This document shows positions 45,365 to 52,956 of a stretch of DNA of 64,000 nt, one piece after another. The notes below the pieces were generated by a model. It saw only the letters and a program-made list of their open reading frames with translations. It was not told the DNA's origin and did no database searches. Position 1 is the first letter of the stretch. Each line of letters begins with the position of its first letter. The DNA is from G963666705 sp963666705 (GTDB taxonomy: Bacteria; Pseudomonadota; Alphaproteobacteria; CADEGL01): the NCBI GenBank assembly GCA_963666705.2, contig CAXXKO010000025.1, forward strand, positions 186,001 to 250,000, read 5' to 3'. Made by a program: the position numbers and the translations under genes.

Positions 45365-45600
45365 GGAGAAGAGAGAGTTCCGCGAGAAGCGGAAGACCCG
45401 TCCCCGCCGAGACGGTGGCCGAGGCGATCCCGTTCGTTTGGTTGCTAAGCGGACAGCCGTTCGCGATTGCGTCTAATACCTTGGGAGGCCGAAGCCAAAG
45501 GGCACTATCATGAAGCGACCCGGCGGACCCGCCGGGGAAGACTTCGCAGACAACCGTGTTCCCGGCGGAGACAAGGGTCCGGAAGGGCTTGACCAACGAA
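45365..45600 (+). ncRNA. Candidate guide (bridge/seek) RNA region of the IS1111-type element
   Basis: About 235 bp without a gene lies between the transposase stop and the right subterminal repeat. In the IS1111 group the non-coding right end encodes the RNA that pairs with target and donor DNA. Local inverted segments are visible, for example GACGGGTCTTCCGC-like pairing around 45390-45405 and GGCGGACCCGCCGG at 45522-45537. Exact ends, loops and base pairing to flanks cannot be fixed by eye; the call rests on family knowledge and position. Confidence 0.4.
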
Positions 45601-45655
45601 CCGGAATTAGACAACCAACGGCCCATAAGAATGACCCGTTGTATGTTCCCTCAAG

Positions 45656-45752
45656 CGCCGGGCGGGCGCATCCGCGCCCTTGGCTTACCTCGCATAAGCT
45701 CGGGCGCGCTTGCCAGCGGTCGATGAGTCAAGCTCATCGGCCGCTGGTACTA
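45656..45752. repeat. Dispersed hairpin repeat downstream of cysNC
   Basis: The block starts CCCTCAAGCGCCGGGCG, continues CTCGCATAAGCTCGGGCGCG and ends in the strong hairpin GCGGTCGATGAG-TCAA-GCTCATCGGCCGC at 45715-45743. It matches the second half of the repeat at 37831-37895. It sits 28 bp beyond the cysNC stop and could act as a transcript end, though there is no T run. Confidence 0.7.
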
Positions 45753-45780
45753 TGCGCCCACGCGCGCCTTCTCTCCCGCC

Positions 45781-47679
45781 TCAGACGTAGCCCCCGCTTT
45801 CGAGGTAGCCGAGGATCTGGTCGGCCAGCTCGTCCACGCCATCGCGGTCGGAGCGCAGCACGATCTCCGCTTCCTCCGGGCGCTCGTAGCCGGAATCGAT
45901 GCCGGTGAAGTTCTTGATCTCGCCCGCGCGCGCCTTCTTGTAGAGACCCTTGGGGTCGCGTTCCTCGCACACTTCGAGCGGCGTATCGACGAAGATCTCG
46001 ATGAATTCCCCCGCCTCGACGAGGGCGCGCGCCATGCGCCGCTCCGAGCGGAAGGGGGAGATGAAGGAGACGAGGACGATCAATCCGCCGTCCAGCATCA
46101 GCCGCGCAACCTCGGAGACCCGGCGGATGTTCTCGACCCGGTCCTGGTCCGTGAAGCCGAGGTCCTTGTTGAGGCCGTGGCGCACGTTGTCGCCGTCGAG
46201 CAGGTAGGTGTGCCGGCCCAGGGCGTGGAGCTTCTGCTCCAGGCGGTCGGCGATGGTGGACTTGCCGGCGCCCGAGAGGCCCGTGAACCACAGGATGCAG
46301 GGGCGCTGCTTCTTGGCATCGGCGCGCGCCGCCTTGCCCACCTTCATCTCGTGCCAGGAGAGGTTGCTCGCGCGGCGCAGGCCGAACGCGATCATGCCGG
46401 CGCCGACGGTCGCGTTGGTGAAGCGATCGATGAGGATGAAGGAGCCCGTCTCCCGGTTCCGCGAATAGGGGTCGAAGGCGACCTCGCGGTCGAGCGCGAA
46501 GTTGCAGTAGGCGACCTCGTTCAGCGCGAGCGTCTTGGCCGCCAGGTGCTCGAGCGAGCTGACGTCGATCTTGTGGCGCAGGTCGGTGACCTGAGCGCCG
46601 ACGAAGCGCGCGCCGATACGCATCAAATAGGGCCGCTCCGGCAGCATGAGCTCGGCATGCATCCATATGACGTGGGCCGCGAATTGGTCGGCATGCTCGG
46701 GCCGCGATTCCGCCGCGGCGATCACGTCGCCCCGGCTGATATCGATCTCGTCCTCGAGCACGAGGATCACGGCCTCGCCCGCCACCGCCTCGCCCAGGTC
46801 CCCCGACGCGGTGACGATGCGCGCAACGCGGGTCTCGGCACCCGAGGGGCAAATGGCGACCGCATCGCCGGGGCGCAGGGTGCCCGAGGCGATCGTCCCG
46901 CTGAAGCCGCGGAAATCGGCGCTCGGGCGGTTGACGTACTGCACGGGAAAGCGCATCGGCAGGCTCGCCTGCTCGCGCGCGACCTCGACCGTCTCCAGGA
47001 TCTCCATGAGGGTGGGCCCATGGTACCACGGCGTCCGCGAGCCGGGCTCGAACAGGTTCTCGCCCTCGAGCGCCGAGACCGGCACGGCAAGCACCTCGGC
47101 GATGCCGAGCACGGCCGCGAAGGCACGGTAATCATCGCGGATCGCCTCGAACACATCCTGCGCATAGCCCACCAGGTCCATCTTGTTGACGGCGAGGACG
47201 ACGTGGCGGATGCCGAGGAGGGAGACGATGGTGCTGTGGCGCCGGGTCTGGGTCAGCACGCCCTTGCGGGCATCGACCAGGATGACGGCCAGCTCGGCCG
47301 TCGAGGCGCCGGTCGCCATGTTGCGGGTGTACTGCTCGTGGCCCGGGGTATCGGCGACGATGAACTTGCGCCGCTCGGTCGAGAAGAAGCGGTAGGCGAC
47401 ATCGATGGTGATGCCCTGCTCGCGCTCCGCCTGCAGGCCATCGACGAGCAGCGCCAGGTCCGGCGCCTCGCCTTGGGTGCCGAACTTGCGGCTTTCGGCG
47501 CCCACGGCGGCGAGCTGGTCTTCATAGATGAGTTTCGAATCGTACAGCAGGCGCCCGATCAGGGTCGATTTTCCGTCGTCCACCGAGCCGCAGGTGATGA
47601 AGCGCAGCAGGTCCTTGCGCTCCTGGCTTTCGAGATAGGCCTCGATGTCGGTGGCGTCGAGCGCCGAGGCATGGACCAT
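45781..47679 (-). CDS. cysNC: Bifunctional sulfate adenylyltransferase subunit 1 / adenylylsulfate kinase
   Basis: A 632-residue fusion. The CysN GTPase half (1 to about 430) shows GSVDDGKSTLIGRLLYD, DTPGHEQYTRNM and NKMDLVGY; it couples GTP hydrolysis to formation of adenylylsulfate by CysD. The CysC half (about 450-632) has the P-loop FTGLSGAGKSTIAD and DGDNVRHGLNKDLGFT, and phosphorylates APS to PAPS. Overlaps cysD by one base (TGATG), so the pair is one transcript. The PAPS reductase and sulfite reductase genes are not in the window. Confidence 0.96.
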   Translation of the reverse strand: MVHASALDATDIEAYLESQERKDLLRFITCGSVDDGKSTLIGRLLYDSKLIYEDQLAAVGAESRKFGTQGEAPDLALLVDGLQAEREQGITIDVAYRFFSTERRKFIVADTPGHEQYTRNMATGASTAELAVILVDARKGVLTQTRRHSTIVSLLGIRHVVLAVNKMDLVGYAQDVFEAIRDDYRAFAAVLGIAEVLAVPVSALEGENLFEPGSRTPWYHGPTLMEILETVEVAREQASLPMRFPVQYVNRPSADFRGFSGTIASGTLRPGDAVAICPSGAETRVARIVTASGDLGEAVAGEAVILVLEDEIDISRGDVIAAAESRPEHADQFAAHVIWMHAELMLPERPYLMRIGARFVGAQVTDLRHKIDVSSLEHLAAKTLALNEVAYCNFALDREVAFDPYSRNRETGSFILIDRFTNATVGAGMIAFGLRRASNLSWHEMKVGKAARADAKKQRPCILWFTGLSGAGKSTIADRLEQKLHALGRHTYLLDGDNVRHGLNKDLGFTDQDRVENIRRVSEVARLMLDGGLIVLVSFISPFRSERRMARALVEAGEFIEIFVDTPLEVCEERDPKGLYKKARAGEIKNFTGIDSGYERPEEAEIVLRSDRDGVDELADQILGYLESGGYV

Positions 47680-48632
47680 CAGAAATAACCCTCCTGCTTC
47701 TTCTTCTCCATGGCGCCGATCTGGTCGTGGTCGATAGCCCGCCCCTGGCGCTCGGAGGTGCGCGTGAGCAGCATCTCGCGGATGACCTCGGGCAGAGTCG
47801 CCGCCTCGGACCGAACGGCACCGGTCAGCGGATAGCAGCCCAGGGTGCGGAAGCGCACGGACTCCATCATCGGCTCTTCACCGGGCAGAAGCGGCAGGCG
47901 GTCGTCGTCCACCAGGATCAGGAGGCCGTCGCGCTCCACCACCGGCCGGACCTTGGCGAGATAGAGCGGCACGACGGGCACGCCTTCGAGGTGGATATAT
48001 TGCCAGATATCGAGCTCGGTCCAGTTCGAGAGCGGGAAGACCCGGATGCTCTCGCCCCGGCCCACGCGGGTATTGTAGAGGTGCCACAGCTCGGGCCGCT
48101 GACTCTTGGGGTCCCAGCGGTGGGCGCGGGTGCGGAAGGAGAAGACGCGCTCCTTGGCCCGCGACTTCTCCTCGTCGCGCCGCGCCCCGCCGAAGGCGGC
48201 GTCGAAGCCGTACTTGTCGAGGGCCTGCTTCAGCCCTTCGGTCTTCATCACGTCGGTGTGGAGCTGGGAGCCGTGGCTGAACGGCCCGACGCCGCGCTTC
48301 ACCCCCTCCTCGTTGATATGGACGATCAGGTCCACCCCCAGGCGCGCCGCCTCAGCATCGCGGAACGCGATCATCTCGCGGAACTTCCAGGTCGTGTCCA
48401 CGTGGAGCAGCGGGAAGGGCGGCTTGCCGGGATAGAAGGCCTTCATGGCCAGGTGCAGCATCACCGAGGAATCCTTGCCGATGGAGTAGAGCATCACCGG
48501 GTTGCGCAGCTCGGCCACGACCTCGCGGATGATATGGATGCTCTCCGCCTCCAGGCGCTCCAGGTGCGTGGGCCGGCGCGCCGATGCTGCTGCGGCGGCG
48601 GCATCGCGTGCGGGGCGTACGGGCCTGCTCAT
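47679..48632 (-). CDS. cysD: Sulfate adenylyltransferase subunit 2
   Basis: A 317-residue ATP-pyrophosphatase-fold enzyme forming APS from sulfate and ATP with CysN. The PP-loop MLYSIGKDSSVMLHLA, LLHVDTTWKFREMI, FGGARRDEEKSRAKERVFS and LSNWTELDIWQYI are standard. ATG 48632 begins SRPVRPARDA, an Ala-rich tail before the conserved THLERLEAESIHIIRE; ATG 48644 is also possible. The region upstream (48633-48761) holds only promoter-sized DNA before the IS1202-like element. Confidence 0.95.
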   Translation of the reverse strand: MSRPVRPARDAAAAAASARRPTHLERLEAESIHIIREVVAELRNPVMLYSIGKDSSVMLHLAMKAFYPGKPPFPLLHVDTTWKFREMIAFRDAEAARLGVDLIVHINEEGVKRGVGPFSHGSQLHTDVMKTEGLKQALDKYGFDAAFGGARRDEEKSRAKERVFSFRTRAHRWDPKSQRPELWHLYNTRVGRGESIRVFPLSNWTELDIWQYIHLEGVPVVPLYLAKVRPVVERDGLLILVDDDRLPLLPGEEPMMESVRFRTLGCYPLTGAVRSEAATLPEVIREMLLTRTSERQGRAIDHDQIGAMEKKKQEGYF

Positions 48633-48761
48633 CGCTGCTTGCATTCCTCGGTGTGGCGGGCGCGGGGCGCGGGCGATCGCCCGGCGGCGCGAGGGGCGTC
48701 CTATAGCCCAGCCCGGGGCTCCGTTCAATGGACGTTCGCGGGAAGGGGCGGGCGGACCGGC

Positions 48762-50171
48762 TGTAGATAGCGAATTAAGTTGGCCGGTTTATGTAGCACA
48801 TCGATTGACCGCTCTGTTGATGTTGTGGCGCCTGTGGGGAAGTGGTCAGGTCGGCGTAGCCGAGCTGTCCACTTATCCACGGGCGGGTCGCGTCGAGCGG
48901 CATCACGCGGCCCTCTTCATGGTGTCTCCTTCCAGAAGCGCGCCATCGCCTCGGTAGCGGGCGATCGGGCGCGGCCCGTGGAATATGGCGTAGGTGGCGT
49001 CCGGATAGTGGTGGACGCGGACCTTGGCCTTGACGTAGTGCGGCCTCAGCGATGACGGCGGGATCTGCAGGACGATGCCGTGGAAGCGTACGGTGTTGTC
49101 GTTGCCGACGGTGCGCGTCTCCTGGACGCACAGCACGTCGCGCCACTGTTCCGCCGGCACGGCGACGAAGGCCGAGCCCGGCTCTTCGGGAGCGATCGCG
49201 AAGCGCGCATTGTAGTCGGGAATGAAGGTCTCGGCGAGGAAGCGGTTGGCCCCTTCGATCGTCGAGACGCCGGCCAATGCCAACTCCTTGGGGAGCCGGT
49301 CCTGCAAGGTGCGGAAGGCGCGCTCGGAGCGCCCGCGCGCCTCCGGCGAATAGGCCGCGATGTGCTCGATGCCGAGCTGGGCCAAGGCCCGTCCGAGCTG
49401 GGAGGGCTTGTCGCGGTCCACCTTGCCACCCGCCTGGGGGGTGTGGAAGTAGTGGCTCGCGCGGTCGGTGTAGAGCGCGCACGGCAGCCCGTGCCGGCCG
49501 AACACCTCGCCCAGCCCCTGGAAGCTCGACATGGTGCCCTCCTCGGCGACCAGGAAGCCCGAGTAGATCGCCCCGCTCGCATCGTCCAGAGAGACGATCA
49601 TATCCTGCTCTTCGTCGCGGCCCGGCAGCCAGCGGTGCGTCGAGCCGTCCTGATGCAGCATCATGCCCACGAGCGGCCGCCGCGGCCGCTTGCGCCGGTG
49701 CGCCCCGCGCCTGGGCGCCGGCGCCGCCAGGCCGCGGCCGTGGAGAAACGTCTTGGTCCAGGTGTAACCCCAGCGGAAGCCGTGGTCCTTCACCAGGTGC
49801 TCGTGGAAGTGCTTGACCGTGAAACCCGCGTAGCGCTCGCGGTAAAGAGCTTCGACCCGCATCGCCTCGTCCACCGGCACCCGCTTGGGCGACGGCTTGC
49901 CCAGACGCCGGTCCAGAAGCCCCGCATCGCCCTCACACTCGAAACGACGGCACCAGCGCCGAAACGTGCGCTCGCCGACCCCAAGCACCTCCGCCGCCTC
50001 CAACTGGCTCAACGATCCCGCCTCACAACGACCGAAAACATCCCGAAACCTCATCATGCGCACACCTTGCAAAACATCTGTCCGTCTCATCCCACCCCCT
50101 TCAAACAGGAGGCTCAATAAACCGGACAGATCGTGTGCTACATAGAACGGACAGATCGTGTGCTATCTACA
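48762..50171 (-). mobile_element. IS1202-family (ISTde1-like) insertion sequence with 16-bp target duplication
   Basis: A 1410-bp element with ends TGTAGATAGC... and ...GCTATCTACA; the two ends also share ATGTAGCACA with CCG-containing spacers, giving about 46 bp of imperfect inverted repeat. The 16-bp sequence GGGCGGGCGGACCGGC occurs directly before (48746-48761) and after (50172-50187), a target duplication within the 15-18 bp expected of the ISTde1 subgroup. It landed upstream of the Sel1 gene, just outside its promoter. Confidence 0.88.
48903..50090 (-). CDS. IS1202-like (formerly ISNCY) transposase
   Basis: A 395-residue DDE transposase. N-terminal helix-turn-helix (SQLEAAEVLGVGERTFRRWCRR, divided by the turn at LGVGER), then the catalytic core with LHQDGSTHRWL (Asp), LYTDRASHYF (Asp) and AYSPEARGRSERAFRTLQ (Glu region). 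ATG 50090 follows GAAGGGGGTGGG; an upstream TTG is less likely. Intact, and with a fresh-looking target duplication, so probably recent. Confidence 0.88.
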   Translation of the reverse strand: MRRTDVLQGVRMMRFRDVFGRCEAGSLSQLEAAEVLGVGERTFRRWCRRFECEGDAGLLDRRLGKPSPKRVPVDEAMRVEALYRERYAGFTVKHFHEHLVKDHGFRWGYTWTKTFLHGRGLAAPAPRRGAHRRKRPRRPLVGMMLHQDGSTHRWLPGRDEEQDMIVSLDDASGAIYSGFLVAEEGTMSSFQGLGEVFGRHGLPCALYTDRASHYFHTPQAGGKVDRDKPSQLGRALAQLGIEHIAAYSPEARGRSERAFRTLQDRLPKELALAGVSTIEGANRFLAETFIPDYNARFAIAPEEPGSAFVAVPAEQWRDVLCVQETRTVGNDNTVRFHGIVLQIPPSSLRPHYVKAKVRVHHYPDATYAIFHGPRPIARYRGDGALLEGDTMKRAA

Positions 50172-50187
50172 GGGCGGGCGGACCGGC

Positions 50188-50258
50188 TTGGCATCGCAAT
50201 CCACCTGTTGGATACTCCCGGTTCGATTCTTCGGATAGGCGCGGCGGGGAGGCCGCCC
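50188..50258 (+). promoter_or_regulatory. Promoter and leader shared with the caspase gene, copy A
   Basis: A -35 TTGGCA (50188-50193), 17-bp spacer and -10 GATACT (50211-50216) lie before a roughly 36-base leader ending in GGGGAGGCCGCCC-ATG. The 82 bp from 50183 to 50264 match 58287-58368 upstream of the caspase-like gene at 69 of 82 positions by my hand alignment, with the -35, -10 and ribosome site identical or nearly so. Joint expression of the two genes is inferred. Confidence 0.65.
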
Positions 50259-50738
50259 ATGCGCAGGTTCATGTCGGCGTTATCATCGGCCGCGGTGCTG
50301 CTCCTGCTCGCCCTGCCCGCCCATGGGCAGGACTTCCGGACGGGCCTGGACACATTCATCAGCGGCGGCTACGAGACGGCCCTTGGCGTGTGGACGCCAT
50401 TGGCCGAGGCCGGCGATGTCGACGCCCAGTTCGGGCTCGGCGATTTATACGAGGGCGGCTACGGCGTGGCGCCGGACCTCGCCGAGGCCTTGAGGTGGTA
50501 CCGGATGGCCGCCGAGCAGGGCGACGAAGACGCTCAACTGACCGTTGGCTTGCGGTATTACGCGGGCGAGGGCGTGGCGCAGGACTACGTGCAGGCGCAC
50601 ATGTGGTTCGACCTCGCGGCGGCGCAGGGTCAAGTCGATGCGGCGAATTTCATGAAGATCGCCGCCTACCTGATAACGCCCGAGGATGTTTCGGCGGCTC
50701 GGCGCATGGCGCGTGAGTGGTGGGAGGCCCACCAGTAA
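50259..50738 (+). CDS. Exported Sel1-like repeat protein
   Basis: A 159-residue protein with signal peptide (MRRFMSALSSAAVLLLLALPAHG) and two to three Sel1-type repeats: AEAGDVDAQFGLGDLYEGGYG, EALRWYRMAAEQGDEDAQL and the third ending AHMWFDLAAAQGQVDAANF. Sel1 repeats form an alpha-solenoid for protein binding; periplasmic location is expected. ATG 50259 is fixed by GGGGAGG and by the leader shared with the caspase gene; the frame is open further upstream only because of the IS end. Confidence 0.87.
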   Translation: MRRFMSALSSAAVLLLLALPAHGQDFRTGLDTFISGGYETALGVWTPLAEAGDVDAQFGLGDLYEGGYGVAPDLAEALRWYRMAAEQGDEDAQLTVGLRYYAGEGVAQDYVQAHMWFDLAAAQGQVDAANFMKIAAYLITPEDVSAARRMAREWWEAHQ

Positions 50739-50805
50739 AGCGCGACCGGCCCGGGTGACCCAAAGCCGGCGACCCAATGTGATTTGGACTAACATTGGCG
50801 GTGTG

Positions 50806-51003
50806 ATGCGTGGAATTCTACGAGCGGGCGTTGTCGGCCTGGCCTTGGCGGCGCCGGCGCAGGCGCAGGACCTCGAGAAGGGTTGGTCGGCCTACCTCCG
50901 CGGCGACTATGTAACGGCTCTGCGGGAATTTCGGCCATTGGCGGGGGCGGGCGTCGCCGAGGCCCGGCGCCTCGCTCGCGAGTGGCTGAAGGCGCACCCG
51001 TAG
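50806..51003 (+). CDS. Internally deleted Sel1-like protein
   Basis: A 65-residue remnant of the neighbouring Sel1-type gene. It has a signal peptide (MRGILRAGVVGLALAAPAQA), one N-terminal half repeat (DLEKGWSAYLRGDYVTALREF) and then directly the C-terminal ending EARRLAREWLKAHP, which corresponds to AARRMAREWWEAHQ in the 159-residue protein. The middle repeats are missing in frame. No strong ribosome site. Probably a degraded tandem duplicate. Confidence 0.6.
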   Translation: MRGILRAGVVGLALAAPAQAQDLEKGWSAYLRGDYVTALREFRPLAGAGVAEARRLAREWLKAHP

Positions 51004-51083
51004 CCCGTGTCGGCGATAATCAGCGCGTTCCTCCGCTACCCCGCGGAGCATCGGTTACGCGGCGCCCGGAAGCACCTGGGCGG

Positions 51084-51278
51084 CTATTCGATCTCGATGA
51101 ACCCGCCCTCCATGCGCACCTCCACGGTGCCGTTGATGCCGTCCAGCTTTCCGCCGACGATATAGCATTCCGTCCACCCCTGGGCCGAGGCATCCGGCAC
51201 CACGTCCTTGACGCCCAGCCAGACGAGCGCGGCCGCTATCACGGTCAAATCGGCCTTGGTGTGACGATCCATCCTCAT
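51084..51278 (-). CDS. Small hypothetical membrane-anchored protein
   Basis: A 64-residue protein (or 62 from the second Met): MDRHTKADLTVIAAALVWLG gives one membrane or signal helix, followed by a short Trp/Cys-containing periplasmic tail ending MEGGFIEIE. The pattern M-D-(R/K)-x-T-K plus helix resembles small uncharacterised proteins common in alphaproteobacteria. AAGGAAAG precedes the start. Function unknown. Confidence 0.6.
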   Translation of the reverse strand: MRMDRHTKADLTVIAAALVWLGVKDVVPDASAQGWTECYIVGGKLDGINGTVEVRMEGGFIEIE

Positions 51279-51313
51279 GACGTTGGCTTTCCTTCCCGCA
51301 TTGATAATCGATG

Positions 51314-51340
51314 CGTGCCTATCCGGTTAATGCAGATACC
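51314..51340. repeat. Solitary IS1595-type end
   Basis: CGTGCCTATCCGGTTAATGC (51314-51333) and the following bases match the terminal repeat of the IS1595 element at 61229 (CGTCCCTATCCGGTTAATGC) with one mismatch. No second end or transposase is near. It is either a relic left by deletion or recombination, or a chance half-site. The rest of the 289-bp gap up to the IS1182 transposase is IS end sequence and nothing I recognise. Confidence 0.55.
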
Positions 51341-51427
51341 CACTACATATAGAGAAAACAGCGCGCCATGCCGACACCGCCCAATCGGCTGCTTTTGACC
51401 CGCTGCGGGCTCTAGTATTCCCTGACC

Positions 51428-52955
51428 AGGAGCCTGTCCGAGATTTGATGTTGTTGGCAAGCATTGGGGTGATGGCGAGTGGTCTTGTCGTGATTTTGGT
51501 GGTTTGGCTCATGGGTGGTTGCCTTCAGGAGCTTGGCGCGGCGAGAGGCATGATTGGTCTCGGCGTCTCATGGCGCTTGGGCGACGGCGAGCTTGGCCAG
51601 GTTGTGGGCGGTGCAGATCATCGCCCATTCGCATGTGACCTTCTCACGGCCGCGCAGCAGGAACTGACGGAAGCCCCGGGCCTGCTTGATCTGGCCGAAC
51701 ACCGGCTCGACGGTCTGCTTGCGCAGGCGGTAGCGGCTGCGGCGCCCGGCGCGCCTGAGGGTGGCCGCCATGGCCGCGACCCGGCCGCCGGGCGGCGCGG
51801 CGCGCGGGCCCACGGCGGCGGCTTGGCCGTGCTTTTGCCGCCCGGTCGCGATGTAGGGCTTGATGCCCCGCCTATCGGCGGCCTCCAGGTTCGCCTTCGA
51901 GCAGTAGCCGGCGTCCGCCGATATCTCCCTGGGACGCCGCCCGAGGTTGGCTTCGATGGCGTCGATCAGGGGTTCGAGCTGGCCCTGGTCGCTGGTCGAA
52001 TCGGTCAGGGCGTGGGCGACGATGATCTGGCGTTTGGCATCGACCGCGGCCTGGGCATTATAGCCCTGGATGAAGCCGTCCTTGGTCTTGAGGATGCGGC
52101 TCTCGGGGTCGGTGAAGTTGCGCTGCGCCTTGTCCGCCGGCACATCCGCCGGCGGCTTGGGCTTGGGTCCCGGGCGCTTCGGCGCCCGCGTCTGGGCGGC
52201 GCGCGCGGCCGCGTCCCGCGCCTCGGCCTCCAGGGCGGCCTTGGCCTCGCGAATCTTGGCCAGACGCTTGGCCTTGTCGGCGACCCAGGCCGGCATCTCG
52301 TCGCCCCGCGCCGCGACCCCCAACGCCTCGTCCTCCGCCGCATCGGCCGCCGCCGCCCGATCGAGCCAGCTCTCGACCACCGCCTCGAGCCCGGCCTCCG
52401 CCCTGACCATGCGGGCGTAAGACATCGCCTTGTGCTTGGAGGCGTTGGCCTTGATCTTGGTGCCGTCCAGCGCCACATGGCCGAGCTTGACCAGCCCCGC
52501 CCGGCGGCACAGGGCCAGCACCTGCGCGAACAGCCCCGACAGCGCCGCGAGATGGCGCTTGCGGAAATCCGAGATGGTGCGGAAGTCGGGCCGCTGCATC
52601 CCCGTCACCGCCATGAAGTCGACGCGCTCCTCACACCCCCTGGCGATGCGGCGCGACGAATAGACGCCGACGCTGTAGGCGTACAGCAACAGCGCCACCA
52701 TCATCACCGGGTGGTAGGGCGGCTGGCCGCGCGCCTCGCCATAGGCCGCAAAGATCGCCGACAGGTCCAGGCTCTCGCGCACCGCATCCCGCACCAGGTG
52801 CGCCGCGTGTCCCGCCGGCACGAAGTCATGGACCGAAGCCGGCAACAGCCAGACCTGATCCACGTCCCAAGCTCGAAAGGTTTTGCTCATGCCGTTTAAC
52901 GAATCACACTCCGATACCCACGTCGAGCCAAATCCGAATTCTCGGACAGGCTCCT
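51428..52955 (-). mobile_element. IS1182-family element, copy 1 of an inverted pair
   Basis: A 1528-bp element with terminal repeats AGGAGCCTGTCCGAGA at both ends and an intact transposase. It is the exact reverse complement of 53867-55394 apart from at least one base (G at 52731 against T at 54091). The two copies face each other with only the IS5-type element between them. Confidence 0.92.
51568..52890 (-). CDS. IS1182-family transposase
   Basis: A 440-residue transposase. N-terminal DUF772-like domain (YHPVMMVALLLYAYSVGVYSS split at MVAL), LGHVALDGTKIKANASKH with the first catalytic Asp, a charged Ala-rich insert, GFIQGYNAQAAVD, SADAGYCSKANLEA with the second Asp, and the C-terminal KQTVEPVFGQIKQARGFR with the Glu. 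Residue 52 is Arg, where the other copy has Cys. Intact. Confidence 0.93.
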   Translation of the reverse strand: MSKTFRAWDVDQVWLLPASVHDFVPAGHAAHLVRDAVRESLDLSAIFAAYGEARGQPPYHPVMMVALLLYAYSVGVYSSRRIARGCEERVDFMAVTGMQRPDFRTISDFRKRHLAALSGLFAQVLALCRRAGLVKLGHVALDGTKIKANASKHKAMSYARMVRAEAGLEAVVESWLDRAAAADAAEDEALGVAARGDEMPAWVADKAKRLAKIREAKAALEAEARDAAARAAQTRAPKRPGPKPKPPADVPADKAQRNFTDPESRILKTKDGFIQGYNAQAAVDAKRQIIVAHALTDSTSDQGQLEPLIDAIEANLGRRPREISADAGYCSKANLEAADRRGIKPYIATGRQKHGQAAAVGPRAAPPGGRVAAMAATLRRAGRRSRYRLRKQTVEPVFGQIKQARGFRQFLLRGREKVTCEWAMICTAHNLAKLAVAQAP

Positions 52956-52956
52956 A

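Larger units (their letters stand above)
44233..45612 (+). mobile_element. IS110-family (IS1111 group) insertion sequence
   Basis: The element has a DEDD transposase gene and 10-bp subterminal inverted repeats TAATTCCGGT (44240-44249) and ACCGGAATTA (45600-45609). Subterminal repeats and a long non-coding right end are hallmarks of the IS1111 group of IS110, which otherwise lack terminal repeats and target duplications. The outer ends are therefore approximate. The transposase is frameshifted, so this copy is probably not autonomous. Confidence 0.75.

Noticed and set aside
48633..48902. A possible gene between cysD and the IS1202-like transposase
   Set aside because: Only short frames without motifs; the region is the cysD upstream side plus the IS left end.
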